From NCBI GenBank assembly GCA_900540205.1, contig UQER01000006.1, positions 1 through 64,000 of the forward strand: a stretch of DNA of 64,000 nt, in the 5' to 3' direction. This stretch comes from an uncultured Porphyromonadaceae bacterium. Its GTDB lineage: Bacteria > Bacteroidota > Bacteroidia > Bacteroidales > Muribaculaceae. Shown one piece after another: positions 45,362 through 52,884 of the stretch (position 1 is its first letter; each line of letters begins with the position of its first letter). The notes beneath the pieces were generated by a model. The model saw only the letters and a list, made by a program, of their open reading frames with translations, had not been told where the DNA came from and did not search any database. A program made the translations under genes and the position numbers.

Positions 45362-45586
45362 ATGACAAATAAGGCAAAGCGGAATCTCTCTTTTGTGCTC
45401 TTTTTACTCAGTGCAGTGATTTTTATAGTCATTGTTTTCGTGAAACGACTGTGGACTTCAGACTCGGAGTGCTACATGACGTGGCAGTTCATTTTATCAT
45501 TATTATGCATGCTGTTTTTCAGCGGCTTATATCGTAATTACGCCAGACGCGCTGAGAACGATAAGAAATGTGGTAACGACGCATAA
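45362..45586 (+). CDS. small two-helix membrane protein, unknown function
   Basis: A 74-residue protein with two hydrophobic helices (about 10-28, LSFVLFLLSAVIFIVIVFV; and about 40-58, WQFILSLLCMLFFSGLY) and a basic/polar tail. I recognise no family. The frame also allows a start at 45353. It is the last gene before the displaced ppdK end, so it is probably the ancestral neighbour of ppdK. Confidence 0.55.
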   Translation: MTNKAKRNLSFVLFLLSAVIFIVIVFVKRLWTSDSECYMTWQFILSLLCMLFFSGLYRNYARRAENDKKCGNDA

Positions 45587-45665
45587 AAAACTATTTTCTG
45601 ACTGGGAGCGATTCGCTCTTTGTACACACAACGCAATACCAAATGTACGAACCGCCAAAGAACAG

Positions 45666-45708
45666 CTTAGGCGGTAAGCCCCTTTTTATCGGGACGTTAC
45701 CGCCTAAG
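45666..45708 (-). terminator. hairpin behind the displaced ppdK end (ancestral ppdK terminator?)
   Basis: A 12-bp perfect inverted repeat (CTTAGGCGGTAA 45666-45677 with TTACCGCCTAAG 45697-45708) with a further short CCC/GGG pairing inside. On the reverse strand it follows the displaced ppdK stop codon (45732-45734) by 23 bp, which is where a ppdK terminator would be. No U-run follows the stem. Confidence 0.5.
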
Positions 45709-45731
45709 TATCGGATTATGTTAAGTTAGCC

Positions 45732-45758
45732 TCAGTCTTCGATGGCAGCCTGCGCCGC
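45732..45758 (-). repeat. displaced second copy of the ppdK 3' end (att-like)
   Basis: On the reverse strand these 27 bases read A-A-Q-A-A-I-E-D-stop, against A-A-Q-A-S-L-E-D-stop at the true ppdK end (47881-47907). The two agree at 21 of 27 bases, including an unbroken 11-base block GCCTGCGCCGC (45748-45758 and 47897-47907), in the same orientation. Upstream, the similarity stops at once (the frame reads M-M-S-K-I-I). Confidence 0.55.
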
Positions 45759-45794
45759 GATAATTTTCGACATCATATCAGTCAGTTAGGATTT

Positions 45795-45816
45795 GTTGGT
45801 CAACAGTTGGTCAACA
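45795..45816. repeat. two tandem copies of GTTGGTCAACA
   Basis: Exact copies at 45795-45805 and 45806-45816, inside a short inverted repeat (ATTTGTTG 45791-45798 with CAACAAAT 45812-45819). It lies 37 bp inside the left edge of the island and could be an arm-type recombinase site. Confidence 0.75.
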
Positions 45817-45965
45817 AATTGTAGATTCCTGCGACCTACTACGTTGTTACAGAGTTAATCATAATTTTTTGAATACCGAAATAGTCTCTATAACAATAAT
45901 GTCAAATGCAGTAGGAGAGACTTTTGACGTATTGATACATAGAACTGCAATTTATTTACATGTAA

Positions 45966-46122
45966 TTTGACCGGCACATCACCAACGAGTGCTACAACCT
46001 GGAAAGCGCGATGCGCGACCTCTCACGCTACTTTGACTATGAAGCCTTCGGTCGGGATTATGTACGACTACTCCATGGGCGCTTATCGTTTCAGAGCTTT
46101 GCCCCGGCAAAGAAACAATCAC
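45966..46122 (+). pseudogene. ArdA-like antirestriction protein C-terminal scrap
   Basis: One frame from 45966 reads FDRHITNECYNLESAMRDLSRYFDYEAFGRD. At 46056-46059 a one-base loss would shift it to the next frame, IMYDYSMGAYRFRALP. The YFDYEAFGRD core followed by a short Tyr/Asp-rich end resembles the C-terminus of ArdA antirestriction proteins carried by conjugative elements. A stop codon (45963) precedes the fragment and no start or upstream part is present. The similarity is from memory and needs a search. Confidence 0.35.
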
Positions 46123-46187
46123 GTGTTCCGCGTCATCTGCCCCTTAATCCTCTCCACATTAAAGGACTTTTCCGAAAGGAGAGGATC

Positions 46188-46709
46188 TTATTTCCTTGGA
46201 ATACGGCGTCTCCGATATTTCTTTTCTATAAATAATTCTTGTGGAATACATCCATACTTCATCAAAGATATTGGAGGCGTATTGGCAATTTCACATGTTT
46301 CAATCTCAAATTTAGGTAGCTCCCATTCTGATTTCGTTGCGTTAGTAACGTATGACTCTATTTCGTCCCATATAATATTTTCCCGATCTTTCTGCTTCTT
46401 GTTATATCGGTGATTACTCAAAATACCGATTTGTGTACTTCCAAGACGACTAATTAAGTCATATAGTTTGCCTTCCCCTTTACTAAGCAATTCCATATTT
46501 CCTTCCGTAAAGTTGGTTGGAATCTCTATCTTATGGCTTTGCATCACATCGTATTTTATAGGAAAGAAAAGTGATGAATCGTCAAATACAATCCAACCCT
46601 GTTCAGTTTCTTTTACAGTTACGATATCAACGATTTCGTACTTGTTGCATATTATTATGCGATCTCCAGAAGATACGACAACATTTGATTTGGTATATTT
46701 TTCTGCCAT
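46188..46709 (-). CDS. orphan protein of unknown function (island cargo)
   Basis: A 173-residue soluble protein (from MAEKYTKSNVVVSSGDRIIICN; the frame is open to 46754). The first half is beta-rich (IIICNKYEIVDIVTVKETEQGWIVFDDSSLFFPI), the second half helical and charged, ending in a very basic tail KKYRRRRIPRK. I recognise no family. Its base composition is clearly more AT-rich than the housekeeping genes around it, a sign of transfer. There is no signal peptide or membrane helix. In an island with a toxin-antitoxin pair it might be a defence or regulatory gene, but nothing in the sequence proves that. Confidence 0.55.
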   Translation of the reverse strand: MAEKYTKSNVVVSSGDRIIICNKYEIVDIVTVKETEQGWIVFDDSSLFFPIKYDVMQSHKIEIPTNFTEGNMELLSKGEGKLYDLISRLGSTQIGILSNHRYNKKQKDRENIIWDEIESYVTNATKSEWELPKFEIETCEIANTPPISLMKYGCIPQELFIEKKYRRRRIPRK

Positions 46710-46853
46710 AGATAATATACCCGCTAAAGAATTTTGATAACGCCAATAATTCATAACAATAAATTGGGTGCAAATTACTCAGTTTCTACGAAATTGAGAG
46801 TCTTTTAACAATATTATATATAGCGGTAACTTCGTGGCAAAGCTCGTTTTGCC

Positions 46854-46961
46854 ATGTTGAAAACCACATACAACATTCAACTCTTAGGCTACGTCGGAGG
46901 CTGGGACTTTGACCGTAGCGATGTTGACGCTGTACTTGCCGAAAACGAGGACAATTCATAA
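46854..46961 (+). pseudogene. Clp-like (phage head maturation) protease N-terminal scrap
   Basis: A 35-residue frame whose core TYNIQLLGYVGGWDFDRSDV matches my recollection of the first strand region of the Clp-type proteases found in Bacteroidales prophages and related elements (typically YNIxLxGYVGGxDFDxDYVDYVL, followed by the oxyanion block). It ends after 35 residues, before any catalytic residue, so it is a relic. Confidence 0.4.
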
Positions 46962-46980
46962 ACGTCCCCAGTTATAATGT

Positions 46981-47595
46981 TTATGGATTGCCCGCATCTT
47001 TCAATAGGGTTTGTGCCCATTCGGGGATGTCGGTAGTGTACTGCTTGGCTATCTCGCCGTTGGAGAGACGGAAGAGGGGGCGCGCGTCAGCGTCATCAAT
47101 TGAGTTGTCGTAAACGTAAAGGCGGTCTATAATTGAGGATACGGTTTTGCAATTACGGATAGACTTATAATAGCGTGAAATAATTTTTGAGATTGGAACG
47201 TCATGACCGCCTTTCATTACTCTATTGACAATTCGAGAAGCATTTACTGCCGGATTCTCAGTTGATATAAAAAATAATCTTATGAAGAAACCGGCCTTTT
47301 TTGCGCGCATGACAAAGTCAATCTTATCTTGGGCTGAAAAGACAGTCTCGAATACAAAGCTTTTCTTCTCGGCAAGACATCGCTCGCGAAGTTCAGAGCA
47401 ATAGTTGGCTGCTTTCAATACGGCTTCCTCATTGTTCCAATCGCCGAACATGTCTTTGGCAACCTGATCAGGATTGATATAAGTGGTCCCTTCCGCCCAC
47501 TCATGATGGAGAAACTTTTGGGTAATGGAAGTTTTGCCCGACCCGTTAGGTCCGGCAATGATAATCAGCTCCGGTTTATGCTCAATGCTTGCCAT
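46981..47595 (-). CDS. zeta-toxin-family kinase (toxin of a TA pair)
   Basis: A 204-residue P-loop protein: Walker A GPNGSGKT at residues 15-22, then YINPDQVAKDMFGDWNNEEAVLKAANYCSELRERCLAEKKSFVFETVFS, the usual zeta-toxin/Pnk-like layout with the FETVFS strand and a basic lid (SRIVNRVMKGGHDVP). Zeta toxins phosphorylate UDP-N-acetylglucosamine or similar wall precursors; many chromosomal relatives have unknown substrates. It overlaps the preceding small gene by 14 bp in the standard antitoxin-first order. It lies at the right end of the island. Confidence 0.85.
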   Translation of the reverse strand: MASIEHKPELIIIAGPNGSGKTSITQKFLHHEWAEGTTYINPDQVAKDMFGDWNNEEAVLKAANYCSELRERCLAEKKSFVFETVFSAQDKIDFVMRAKKAGFFIRLFFISTENPAVNASRIVNRVMKGGHDVPISKIISRYYKSIRNCKTVSSIIDRLYVYDNSIDDADARPLFRLSNGEIAKQYTTDIPEWAQTLLKDAGNP

Positions 47596-47797
47596 TCCTT
47601 ATTTCATTTATGCGGTCGGCCCATTTCGCCTCATCTGCTATCATTTCTCGTCGCATATCATCAAGGTGCTTGTTGGCAGCTTCTTCATTGCTTTTTTTAG
47701 CATCTTCTGCCACTTCGCGCATAATCTGGGCGAGCATTTCGTCTGTCGGTTCCTTGCCGGAGTTGAACCGATAAGCATTCATTTCAGCTTCTGACAT
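47582..47797 (-). CDS. putative antitoxin of the zeta-type toxin
   Basis: A 71-residue acidic, helical protein (MSEAEMNAYRFNSGKEPTDEMLAQIMREVAEDAKKSNEEAANKHLDDMRREMIADEAKWADRINEIRNGKH). It precedes the toxin and its stop overlaps the toxin start by 14 bp, giving coupled translation. It does not resemble the classical epsilon antitoxin to my eye, and there is no obvious DNA-binding motif, so autoregulation is doubtful. Assignment as antitoxin rests on size, order and overlap. Confidence 0.65.
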   Translation of the reverse strand: MSEAEMNAYRFNSGKEPTDEMLAQIMREVAEDAKKSNEEAANKHLDDMRREMIADEAKWADRINEIRNGKH

Positions 47798-47810
47798 AGT
47801 AGAATAATAA

Positions 47811-47853
47811 AAAGGCTGTAATGCTGCCTATTGGGACATACATTGCAGCCTTT
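47811..47853 (-). terminator. terminator after ppdK
   Basis: A 13-bp stem with one G-U pair (47811-47823 with 47841-47853), followed on the reverse strand by a U-rich run. It stands between ppdK and the antitoxin gene. Confidence 0.7.
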
Positions 47854-47880
47854 ATTAGTTGCTAATTTTCAATGTGTTAA

Positions 47881-47907
47881 TCAATCTTCCAAGCTGGCCT
47901 GCGCCGC
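47881..47907 (-). repeat. ppdK 3' end, right copy of the att-like repeat
   Basis: Partner of 45732-45758: same frame, same orientation, 21 of 27 bases equal, sharing GCCTGCGCCGC (47897-47907). Confidence 0.55.
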
Positions 47908-50595
47908 AGCTACGCGGGCGATGGGCACGCGGAAGGGCGAGCAGCTTACGTAGTTCATGCCAAGTTTGGCGCAGAACTTAACCGAAGAGGGTTCGCCGCC
48001 ATGTTCGCCGCAGATGCCGACTTTGAGGTCGGGACGTGTGGCGCGGCCTTTCTTGACGCCCATTTCAACGAGCTGGCCAACGCCTTCCTGATCAAGAACT
48101 TCGAAGGGATCGGTCTTGATGATGCCGTGTTCCTTGTAGAATTTGAGGAACTTGGGAGCATCGTCGCGAGAGAAGCCGAATGTCATCTGGGTAAGGTCGT
48201 TTGTACCGAACGAGAAGAACTCTGCAACCTCGGCAATCTGGTTTGCAACCAGAGCAGCGCGGGGAACTTCAATCATTGTACCTACGAGGTAGGGAATCGA
48301 GCGGCCCTGCTCCTCAAACACTTTCGCAGCCGTGGTGTTGATGATGTTTGCCTGGTTCTGAATCTCTTTGAGTGAGCCTACCAGAGGAATCATGATTTCG
48401 GGCTTGACATCAATGCCGCGCTCTTTCACTGCAAGAGCTGCCTCAATGATGGCACGAGCCTGCATTTCGGTGATTTCGGGATATGTGATGCCGAGACGGC
48501 AACCGCGGTGGCCAAGCATGGGGTTGAACTCTTCGAGAGCGTCAACTTTGGCTTTAACTTCTGCAAGTGTGATGCCCATTTCGTCGGCCAGTTCTTTCTG
48601 GGTGGCTGTCTGGTGGGGCACAAATTCATGCAGAGGGGGATCGAGCAGACGGATGGTAACTCCGAAGCCGTCCATTGCCTCGAAGATGCCTTCGAAGTCG
48701 CCGCGCTGCATGGGGAGCAGTTTTGCCAGGGCAGCCTTACGGCCTTCAACGTCGGAGGCAAGAATCATTTCGCGTACGGCCTTGATGCGGTCGCCTTCGA
48801 AGAACATGTGCTCTGTGCGGCACAGACCTATGCCCTGTGCGCCGAATGCACGTGCCTGACGGGCGTCGCGCGGGGTGTCGGCATTGGTGCGGACAAGTGT
48901 CTTGGTGTATTTTGCAGCAAGGTTCATGATTGCGCCGAAGTCGCCGTCAAGTTCGGGCTGCACGGTGGGCACCTGGCCATCGTAAACGTCGCCGGTCGAA
49001 CCGTTGAGCGAAATCCAATCACCTTCCTTATATGTTTTGCCGCCCATTTCTACTGTGCGGGCCTCGTAATCAACCTTTATTTCACCGGCACCAGATACGC
49101 AGCATTTACCCATACCGCGGGCAACAACGGCAGCGTGGCTGGTCATACCGCCGCGCATGGTGAGGATACCCTGAGCCACGGCCATACCGCGGAGGTCCTC
49201 AGGAGATGTCTCGATGCGGACGAGAACCACTTTCTTTTTCTTCTCAGCCCATGCCTCTGCATCGTCGGCAAAGAATACCACCTGACCTGTTGCAGCACCG
49301 GGCGATGCGGGGAGACCTTTGGCTACCACGAGGGCGCGTTTGAGAGCGGATTTGTCGAATACCGGGTGCAGAAGTTCATCGAGTTTCTGCGGTTCCATGC
49401 GGAGAAGAGCGGTTTTCTCGTCAATCTCGCCTGCGCGGAGCAGATCCATGGCGATTTTCACCATAGCCGCACCTGTACGCTTTCCGTTACGGGTCTGAAG
49501 CATCCAGAGTTTGCCGTCCTGAATGGTGAACTCCATGTCCTGCATGTCTTTATAGTGATCCTCGAGCTTGTGAGCGATAGCGATAAGCTCTGCGGCACAT
49601 GTAGGCATGGATTCCTCAAGCGAGGGATATTTTGCGGCACGCTCCTCTTCGCTGATGCCCTGCAGGGCAGCCCAGCGGCGCGAGCCTTCAACTGTGATCT
49701 GCTGAGGTGTGCGGATTCCGGCCACCACATCCTCGCCCTGTGCGTTGATGAGGTATTCGCCGTTGAAGATGTTCTCACCGGTTGCGGCGTCGCGTGAGAA
49801 AGCCACACCGGTAGCGGAGTTGTTGCCCATGTTACCGTAAACCATTGCCTGAACGTTAACGGCAGTTCCCCATTCTTCGGGAATCTGGTTCATGCGGCGA
49901 TAGAGGATGGCGCGTTCGTTCATCCAGCTGTCGAACACGGCGCAGATGCCGCCCCACAGCTGATCCCAGGCGCTTTCGGGGAAGTCCTTTCCGGTGTGCT
50001 CCTTAACGGCCGACTTGAAGAGGGCGACGAGAGTCTTGAGGTCCTCTACTGTAAGTTCGGTGTCGAATTTCACGCCCTTTTCTTCCTTTACCTTGTCAAT
50101 GATGGCTTCGAAGGGGTCGATTTCGGTTTTGGTTTTGGGCTTCATGCCGAGAACCACGTCACCGTACATCTGCACGAAACGGCGGTAGCTGTCCCATGCA
50201 AAACGGGGGTTGCCGCTCTTTTCGGCCAGTGCGTTGACTGTGGCGTCGTTCATACCGAGGTTGAGGACTGTGTCCATCATGCCGGGCATTGATGCACGGG
50301 CACCCGAACGTACGGAAACGAGCAGCGGGTTCTGGGGGTCGTTGAATTTGGTACCGGTGAGGGATTCAACGTGTGCTATGGCTTTTTCAACTTCACTCTT
50401 GATGTCTTTGACCACTTCGTCGCGGCCATATTGGGTGTATTCAGTGCAGACGTCGGTTGTGATTGTAAAACCGGGGGGCACGGGCATACCCAACTTGTTC
50501 ATTTCAGCGAGGTTGGCACCTTTTCCTCCAAGGAGGTTGCGCATTGAAGCATCGCCTTCTGCCTTACCGTCGCCAAATGTATAAATCTTTTTCAT
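47881..50595 (-). CDS. ppdK: pyruvate, phosphate dikinase
   Basis: Interconverts pyruvate + ATP + phosphate and PEP + AMP + PPi in the cytoplasm, giving a pyrophosphate-linked, reversible glycolytic end step. 904 residues with the N-terminal ATP-grasp domain (LLGGKGANLAEMNKLGMPVPPGFTI), the phosphohistidine domain (GGMTSHAAVVARGMGK, His487) and the C-terminal PEP/pyruvate barrel with catalytic Cys862 (GICGEHGGEPSSVKF). All key residues are present. The last nine codons are duplicated in diverged form at 45732-45758, marking this 3' end as the probable insertion point of the neighbouring island. Confidence 0.97.
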   Translation of the reverse strand: MKKIYTFGDGKAEGDASMRNLLGGKGANLAEMNKLGMPVPPGFTITTDVCTEYTQYGRDEVVKDIKSEVEKAIAHVESLTGTKFNDPQNPLLVSVRSGARASMPGMMDTVLNLGMNDATVNALAEKSGNPRFAWDSYRRFVQMYGDVVLGMKPKTKTEIDPFEAIIDKVKEEKGVKFDTELTVEDLKTLVALFKSAVKEHTGKDFPESAWDQLWGGICAVFDSWMNERAILYRRMNQIPEEWGTAVNVQAMVYGNMGNNSATGVAFSRDAATGENIFNGEYLINAQGEDVVAGIRTPQQITVEGSRRWAALQGISEEERAAKYPSLEESMPTCAAELIAIAHKLEDHYKDMQDMEFTIQDGKLWMLQTRNGKRTGAAMVKIAMDLLRAGEIDEKTALLRMEPQKLDELLHPVFDKSALKRALVVAKGLPASPGAATGQVVFFADDAEAWAEKKKKVVLVRIETSPEDLRGMAVAQGILTMRGGMTSHAAVVARGMGKCCVSGAGEIKVDYEARTVEMGGKTYKEGDWISLNGSTGDVYDGQVPTVQPELDGDFGAIMNLAAKYTKTLVRTNADTPRDARQARAFGAQGIGLCRTEHMFFEGDRIKAVREMILASDVEGRKAALAKLLPMQRGDFEGIFEAMDGFGVTIRLLDPPLHEFVPHQTATQKELADEMGITLAEVKAKVDALEEFNPMLGHRGCRLGITYPEITEMQARAIIEAALAVKERGIDVKPEIMIPLVGSLKEIQNQANIINTTAAKVFEEQGRSIPYLVGTMIEVPRAALVANQIAEVAEFFSFGTNDLTQMTFGFSRDDAPKFLKFYKEHGIIKTDPFEVLDQEGVGQLVEMGVKKGRATRPDLKVGICGEHGGEPSSVKFCAKLGMNYVSCSPFRVPIARVAAAQASLED

Positions 50596-50729
50596 CTGGG
50601 TTGAAAGTTTTTTAAGATTATAATAGATTAATATTCAATTTATTTCGAGTATAAAATTATTGCCTGTTTGCATCGCATGCCAGTATAACGATAACCGTCA
50701 GGCCTGTTTGATGTTTTTGATGGTAGTTG

Positions 50730-50737
50730 CAAAGATA
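50730..50737 (-). promoter_or_regulatory. -7 box for ppdK
   Basis: The reverse strand reads TATCTTTG (full match). It implies a leader of about 125 nt before the ATG at 50595, long enough for regulation. No known riboswitch fold was recognised in the leader. Confidence 0.5.
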
Positions 50738-50821
50738 CGATTTTGCCGTGAAATATTTTTAATCGGTCCCCATTTTTTACCCCTATTTCAGTTAAATTAC
50801 GCTTTTGATGTTAAACCGGTG

Positions 50822-50850
50822 TTGATTTCGATAGTAAATTTTTAACTTTG
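50822..50850 (+). promoter_or_regulatory. promoter for rlmD
   Basis: TTG at 50822-50824, an 18-nt spacer, then TAACTTTG at 50843-50850 (full -7 match), about 100 bp before the ATG at 50951. Confidence 0.5.
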
Positions 50851-50950
50851 CAGCCGTGAAACCAGAGCCGACAATGCATGATTGCTTTCAGTGCTATCAT
50901 ATGCCCATATCATGCAGTGACAGTCGGGGTATCCACATGTTATAATTCAT

Positions 50951-52360
50951 ATGTCAAAAAGGAAAAAAGAACTCCCGCTGCTGGAGAATGTTGAGATAAC
51001 GGCTGTGGCTGCCGAGGGCAATGCCATTGCCAGGGTGGATGATCTGGTGGTGTTTGTGCCATACGGTGCTCCCGGTGATGTGGCCAACATAAAGATTGAC
51101 CGTAAAAAAAGGTCATACGCCGAGGGGCACATCGAATCTATTGTCACACCATCTCCAATCAGGATAGCTCCGCGGTGTGGACATTTCGGCACTTGCGGCG
51201 GCTGCCGGTGGCAACATCTCCCCTACGATTTCCAGCTGCAAAGCAAGCAGCAGCAGGTTGTGGATGCACTGACACGTATCGCCAAGGTGGAGCTCTCCCC
51301 GATTTCCCAAATAATCGGTTCGGGAAAAATCTGGGAATACCGCAACAAGATGGAATACACGTTCTCCAACAAGCGTTGGATCACATGGGAGCAGTTGCGC
51401 TCGGGTGAGGATGTCGGAGACCGCTCGGGTGCCGGATTCCATATTCCCGGTGCATTCGACAAGGTGCTCGACATCGAGGCCTGCCATCTGCAGGATTCAC
51501 TGGGCGACCGCATCAGGCTGCACCTCAAGCAATACGGCATCGAGCATAATCTCCCCTTCTACGATCTGAGAGCCCAGCAGGGGTGTCTGCGCACGTTGAT
51601 GATACGCATATTGTCAACCGGCGAGGTGATGGTCGTGGTGGTTTTCGGTGAGAATGCTCCGGAGGTGATCAAGAACACTCTTGATGATTTACGCTCTGCC
51701 TTCCCTGAAATAACATCGCTGATGTATGTGGTGAACACCAAGCTGAACGACACAATCGGAGACCTTGACGTGCAGCTGCACTCCGGGCGTGAATTCGTGG
51801 AGGAAGAGATGGACGGCCTGCGTTTCCGCATCGGTCCGAAATCTTTCTATCAAACCAACTCGCTCCAGGCTTATGAGCTGTATAAGGTCGCAAGAAATTT
51901 TGCGGACCTCACCGGAAATGAGCTTGTCTATGACCTATACACAGGAACAGGCACAATAGCTAATTTTGTGGCCCGGAAGGCACGTAAGGTCATCGGCATC
52001 GAGTATGTGGCCGATGCAATCGAAGATGCAAAGATTAATTCTGCAGTCAACGGCATAAGGAACACGGAATTCTTTGCAGGCGACATGAAGAATGTGCTCA
52101 CCGATGACTTCGTGGCCGAGCACGGGCGTCCGGATGTGATGATTGTCGACCCGCCCCGCGCCGGCATGCATGAGGATGTTGTCAACGTCATTCTGAACGC
52201 CGCTCCGGAACGTATTGTCTACGTGAGCTGCAATCCTGCCACTCAGGCGCGTGACATTGCGCTCCTCGACAAATTATATCGCGTGGAGGCCGTGCAGCCT
52301 GTCGATATGTTCCCTCATACTCATCATGTTGAGAATGTGGTGAAACTGTGCCGCCGTTGA
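50951..52360 (+). CDS. rlmD: 23S rRNA (uracil-5-)-methyltransferase, RlmD/RumA type
   Basis: SAM-dependent RNA m5U methyltransferase. 469 residues: N-terminal TRAM domain (about 10-70), iron-sulfur cluster cysteines in CGHFGTCGGCRWQHLPY, then the Rossmann domain (YDLYTGTGTIANFVA) and the catalytic Cys427 in YVSCNPATQARD with the preceding DPPRAGMHEDV. The four cluster cysteines, the last being the later CHLQD, are as in RumA. The exact target uridine (1939 or another) cannot be told from sequence; the closest naming for Bacteroidetes is RlmD. Confidence 0.92.
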   Translation: MSKRKKELPLLENVEITAVAAEGNAIARVDDLVVFVPYGAPGDVANIKIDRKKRSYAEGHIESIVTPSPIRIAPRCGHFGTCGGCRWQHLPYDFQLQSKQQQVVDALTRIAKVELSPISQIIGSGKIWEYRNKMEYTFSNKRWITWEQLRSGEDVGDRSGAGFHIPGAFDKVLDIEACHLQDSLGDRIRLHLKQYGIEHNLPFYDLRAQQGCLRTLMIRILSTGEVMVVVVFGENAPEVIKNTLDDLRSAFPEITSLMYVVNTKLNDTIGDLDVQLHSGREFVEEEMDGLRFRIGPKSFYQTNSLQAYELYKVARNFADLTGNELVYDLYTGTGTIANFVARKARKVIGIEYVADAIEDAKINSAVNGIRNTEFFAGDMKNVLTDDFVAEHGRPDVMIVDPPRAGMHEDVVNVILNAAPERIVYVSCNPATQARDIALLDKLYRVEAVQPVDMFPHTHHVENVVKLCRR

Positions 52361-52377
52361 ACTACACTTCCGGCGCG

Positions 52378-52821
52378 CTACAGATTTGAGTTGTAGTAAG
52401 ACGGATTGCCTGTTACTTCCTCTCCGATGAAGTCGGGGCATCTGAAGGTGGCGTCGGGGTGCGGCAGTTCAATCTCTGCTACCACAAGCCCCTCATGTGA
52501 GCCGTGAAACTCGTCAACCTCCCAGTTGTACGTGCCTTCCGGCACTATATAGCGGGTCTTGCTGATTACGCTGCCTTGCGCGCATCTTTCGAGCATGCCT
52601 TCTGCGTCGGCCACAGGAATGGAGTATTCCCATTCGTCGCGCACCGCGCCGTCGTTCTTCCCTTTTACCGTAAGGAAAGCCTTGTCACCGGCAATCCGCA
52701 CGCGTACCGTTGCCTCCGGCAGACGGCTTAGATATCCCTGTTTAATCCTGATCGCTGTTGTGGAAAGTTCCCGAAAAGTGGAATTTTTCACCAAAAATTT
52801 CCGCTCTATCTCTTTGGCCAT
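52378..52821 (-). CDS. CYTH-domain protein
   Basis: A 147-residue CYTH/triphosphate tunnel metalloenzyme. The signature EIERK (ExExK, residues 4-8) opens the protein after MAK, and the later charged strands (ATVRVRIAGDKAFLTVKGK, EWEYSIPVADAEGM, WEVDEFHGSHEGLVVAEIEL) line the tunnel. The family binds inorganic tri- or polyphosphate or thiamine triphosphate and often hydrolyses it. The start at 52821 is set by the family N-terminus; the frame is open to 52896, but that would cross the palindromic promoter. Convergent with rlmD, with no terminator seen in the 17-bp gap. Confidence 0.9.
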   Translation of the reverse strand: MAKEIERKFLVKNSTFRELSTTAIRIKQGYLSRLPEATVRVRIAGDKAFLTVKGKNDGAVRDEWEYSIPVADAEGMLERCAQGSVISKTRYIVPEGTYNWEVDEFHGSHEGLVVAEIELPHPDATFRCPDFIGEEVTGNPSYYNSNL

Positions 52822-52837
52822 ATTTTTAGGGGTATAA

Positions 52838-52863
52838 ATGCTTAACTTTGCAAAGTTAAGCAT
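52838..52863. promoter_or_regulatory. 26-bp perfect palindrome acting as a divergent promoter
   Basis: A perfect palindrome whose 16-bp core TAACTTTGCAAAGTTA (52843-52858) is two -7 boxes placed back to back, one for each strand. The plus box faces the DUF5686 gene (start 52885) and the minus box faces the CYTH gene (start 52821). Both leaders would be about 20-30 nt. Confidence 0.65.
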
Positions 52864-52884
52864 TCGTTCAGATTCAACACGACT

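Larger units (their letters stand above)
45732..47907. mobile_element. small degraded island inserted at the 3' end of ppdK
   Basis: About 2.15 kb bounded by the two ppdK-end copies. It is more AT-rich than its flanks. Contents from left to right: tandem 11-bp repeats, an ArdA-like scrap, an orphan gene, a Clp-protease-like scrap and a toxin-antitoxin pair. Integration into the 3' end of a conserved gene, with the element supplying a replacement end, is well known for tyrosine-recombinase elements. No integrase remains, so this would be a remnant or one mobilised in trans. Confidence 0.5.

Noticed and set aside
46147..46186. 9-bp hairpin just downstream of the orphan island gene
   Set aside because: Stem ATCCTCTCC/GGAGAGGAT is real, but no U-run follows on the reverse strand, so I did not call a terminator.
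48508..49797. 429-residue open frame on the forward strand inside ppdK
   Set aside because: Opposite-strand shadow of a well-conserved gene; its Cys/His-rich composition is an artefact of the complementary codons.
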